DNA from: RYN-133 sp963785425
Lineage (GTDB): Bacteria > Actinomycetota > Actinomycetes > Mycobacteriales > Jatrophihabitantaceae
NCBI GenBank assembly: GCA_963785425.1
Contig: CAWAVG010000004.1
Span: 620,001-684,000 of the forward strand
Direction of reading: 5' to 3'
DNA length: 64,000 bases
Positions within the stretch are counted from its first letter, which is position 1; each line of letters begins with the position of its first letter. Below the pieces are notes generated by a model, which searched no databases, was not told the DNA's origin, and worked only from the letters and a program-made list of their open reading frames with translations. Positions 62,673 to 64,000 of this stretch are shown here, one piece after another. The position numbers were made by a program, and so were the translations under genes.

Positions 62673-64000
62673 ATGGCCCAGCCCGACACCGACCTCGACA
62701 CCGTCACCGCGATCGCGACCGCCGTCCGCGCCGGCGACCTCACCGCCCGTGCCGCCACCGAGGCCGCGCTCGCCCGCATCGCCGACCGCGACAGCGCGAT
62801 CGGAGCGTTCCAGGTGGTGCGCAGCGAGGCGGCGCTGCGCGAAGCGGACGCCGTCGACCAGCGGGCCGACCGGTTCTCGCTGCCGCTGGCCGGAGTGCCG
62901 ATCGCGATCAAGGACAACATCGCCGTGAGCGGCGAACCGATGCGCAACGGCTCGGCGGCCACCGACATGACTCCCCGCGAGTTCGACCACGAGCTCGTCC
63001 GGCGGCTGCGCCGCGCGGGCGCGGTCGTCGTCGGTCTGACCCGGGTGCCGGAGCTGTGCGTGTTCGGCGCGACCGACTCGGTGTTCGGCACCACCCGCAA
63101 TCCCTGGAACCCCGACCGCACACCGGGCGGCTCGTCCGGTGGCGCGGCGGCGGCGGTGGGCGCGGGCATGATCGCCGCGGCGCACGGCAACGACGGGATG
63201 GGATCGATCCGCATTCCTGCGGCCTGTTGCGGGCTCGTCGGCATCAAGGCCGGCCACGGTCTCGTGCCCGCCCAACTCGGGAACGGGTCGTGGTTCGACA
63301 TGGCCGAGAACGGCCCGTTGGCCACCACGGTCGCCGACTGCGCCCTGCTGCTCTCGGTGATGGCGGGACGTCCCGAGCTGTCCGACGTGAGCGAGCCCGC
63401 GGCGCTGCGGATCGCCGTTTCGTCCCGGAGCCCGATCGCCGGCGTGCCCGTCGACCGCTCGTGGGCCGAAGCCGCCCCGGCAGCCGGCGGTGTCTTTCGC
63501 GAGGCCGGCCACACCGTGCGCCAGGCCAATCCGCCCTACGGGCAACTGCTCGGCCCGTCGTCGCTCGCCCGCTGGATGGCCGGCACCGAACTGGACGCGC
63601 GGCTGGTCAGTGATCGGAGCCGGCTCGCGCGCCGCACGAAGGCGCACGCGGCGGCGGGGCGGCTGGTGCTGCGTGCCGGTTTCCCGAAGGAGGCCGGCCG
63701 TGAGCGGTGGCGCCGCCGCGCCGAGTCGTTCTTCGCCGTCCACGACGTGCTGGTGACGCCGGTGCTCGCCCAGTCACCGATCCGGTCGGCGGCATGGGTG
63801 GAGCGGGGTTGGTTGCCCAACCTGGTCGCCAACGTGCGCTACGCGCCGTTCGCAGCGCCCTGGAACGTCGCGGGCTGGCCGGCGCTCGCCGTCCCGACCG
63901 GTGTCGGGCCCGACGGGATGCCGCGCGTCGTGCAACTCGTCGGCAGGCCCGGCAGCGAGGCGACCCTGCTCGGGCTGGCCGCCCAGCTCGAGCGGCGCCG
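62673..64000 (+). CDS. Amidase signature family protein, 3' end outside window
   Basis: The first 442 residues are inside the window and the frame is still open at the edge. The catalytic triad is visible: Lys80 in IAIKDNIA, cis-Ser154 in GGSSGGAAAAV, and nucleophile Ser178 in GMGSIRIPAACCG, with the usual 24-residue spacing. The enzymes hydrolyse carboxylic amides; substrate unknown. ATG at 62673 with the divergent pgm promoter in the 35-bp gap. Confidence 0.92.
   Translation, partial: MAQPDTDLDTVTAIATAVRAGDLTARAATEAALARIADRDSAIGAFQVVRSEAALREADAVDQRADRFSLPLAGVPIAIKDNIAVSGEPMRNGSAATDMTPREFDHELVRRLRRAGAVVVGLTRVPELCVFGATDSVFGTTRNPWNPDRTPGGSSGGAAAAVGAGMIAAAHGNDGMGSIRIPAACCGLVGIKAGHGLVPAQLGNGSWFDMAENGPLATTVADCALLLSVMAGRPELSDVSEPAALRIAVSSRSPIAGVPVDRSWAEAAPAAGGVFREAGHTVRQANPPYGQLLGPSSLARWMAGTELDARLVSDRSRLARRTKAHAAAGRLVLRAGFPKEAGRERWRRRAESFFAVHDVLVTPVLAQSPIRSAAWVERGWLPNLVANVRYAPFAAPWNVAGWPALAVPTGVGPDGMPRVVQLVGRPGSEATLLGLAAQLERR

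Overview
The window is high-GC chromosomal DNA from an actinobacterium. The evidence is dense GTG starts, ATGA/GTGA stop-start overlaps, a monomeric NADP isocitrate dehydrogenase, a FadE5-type acyl-CoA dehydrogenase, a SARP regulator, ANTAR proteins, and a phenylacetate operon with a TetR-type regulator. The genus cannot be fixed from sequence alone; a free-living soil or plant-associated actinomycete is a reasonable guess.

Layout. 1-2.6 kb: the end of a nucleotide-sugar/glycan cluster (UDP-sugar dehydrogenase, GT2 glycosyltransferase, NAD-dependent epimerase). 2.7-8.7 kb (minus): a tightly coupled stressosome operon, rsbR-rsbS-rsbT, then an RsbT+PP2C fusion, a hybrid histidine kinase with a degenerate RsbT-like head, and a REC-GAF-PP2C phosphatase. 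8.8-14.4 kb: a small genomic island inserted in tRNA-Gly(CCC), bounded by a 42-bp direct repeat. It carries a dead, internally deleted tyrosine integrase, a VOC protein, a GNAT protein flanked by short repeats, a methyltransferase and a secreted GH31 glycosidase. 14.4-16.5 kb: TetR regulator and a two-gene ABC-2 exporter. 16.7-20.6 kb: sedolisin lipoprotein, a zinc-ribbon membrane protein and a Pro/Gln/Gly-rich membrane protein with a frameshift in its repeat tract. 20.6-24.1 kb: MarR/VOC divergent pair, GlsB-like protein, SerA-like dehydrogenase and a secreted metallopeptidase-like protein. 24.3-32 kb: FadE5, PtpB-like phosphatase, carotenoid oxygenase, amidohydrolase, TetR, lipoprotein EEP-family enzyme, tRNA-Ser(UGA). 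32.1-36 kb: isocitrate dehydrogenase and a methyltransferase-AhpD fusion. 36-43.8 kb: a group of beta-propeller genes around a SARP-STAND-TM-WD40 regulator. 43.8-50.4 kb: phospholipase D family, PAQR/hemolysin III, a cyclopropane-synthase-like gene (frameshifted), acyltransferase, RsbW-like ATPase, two GAF-ANTAR proteins. 50.6-59.4 kb: the phenylacetate (paa) catabolic locus, with dinB-like, TetR (PaaR-like) and paaI on the minus strand and paaZABCDE-paaK on the plus strand. 59.4-64 kb: a broken secreted BNR-type gene, phosphoglucomutase and a truncated amidase.

How the genes work together. In the paa locus, PaaK activates phenylacetate to the CoA thioester, PaaABCDE epoxidises the ring, PaaZ opens and oxidises it, and PaaI is a salvage thioesterase; a TetR-type operator lies between paaI and paaZ. 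The stressosome operon contains the full RsbR/S/T core but no sigma factor, and its output appears to be phosphorelay and PP2C proteins.

Caution. Between about 47 and 61 kb several otherwise well-conserved genes (cfa-like, paaI, paaZ, paaK, BNR gene) carry single-base frameshifts, mostly one extra G or C. This pattern fits insertion-type sequencing or assembly error at least as well as true gene decay. Coordinates for those genes span the whole reconstructed gene.
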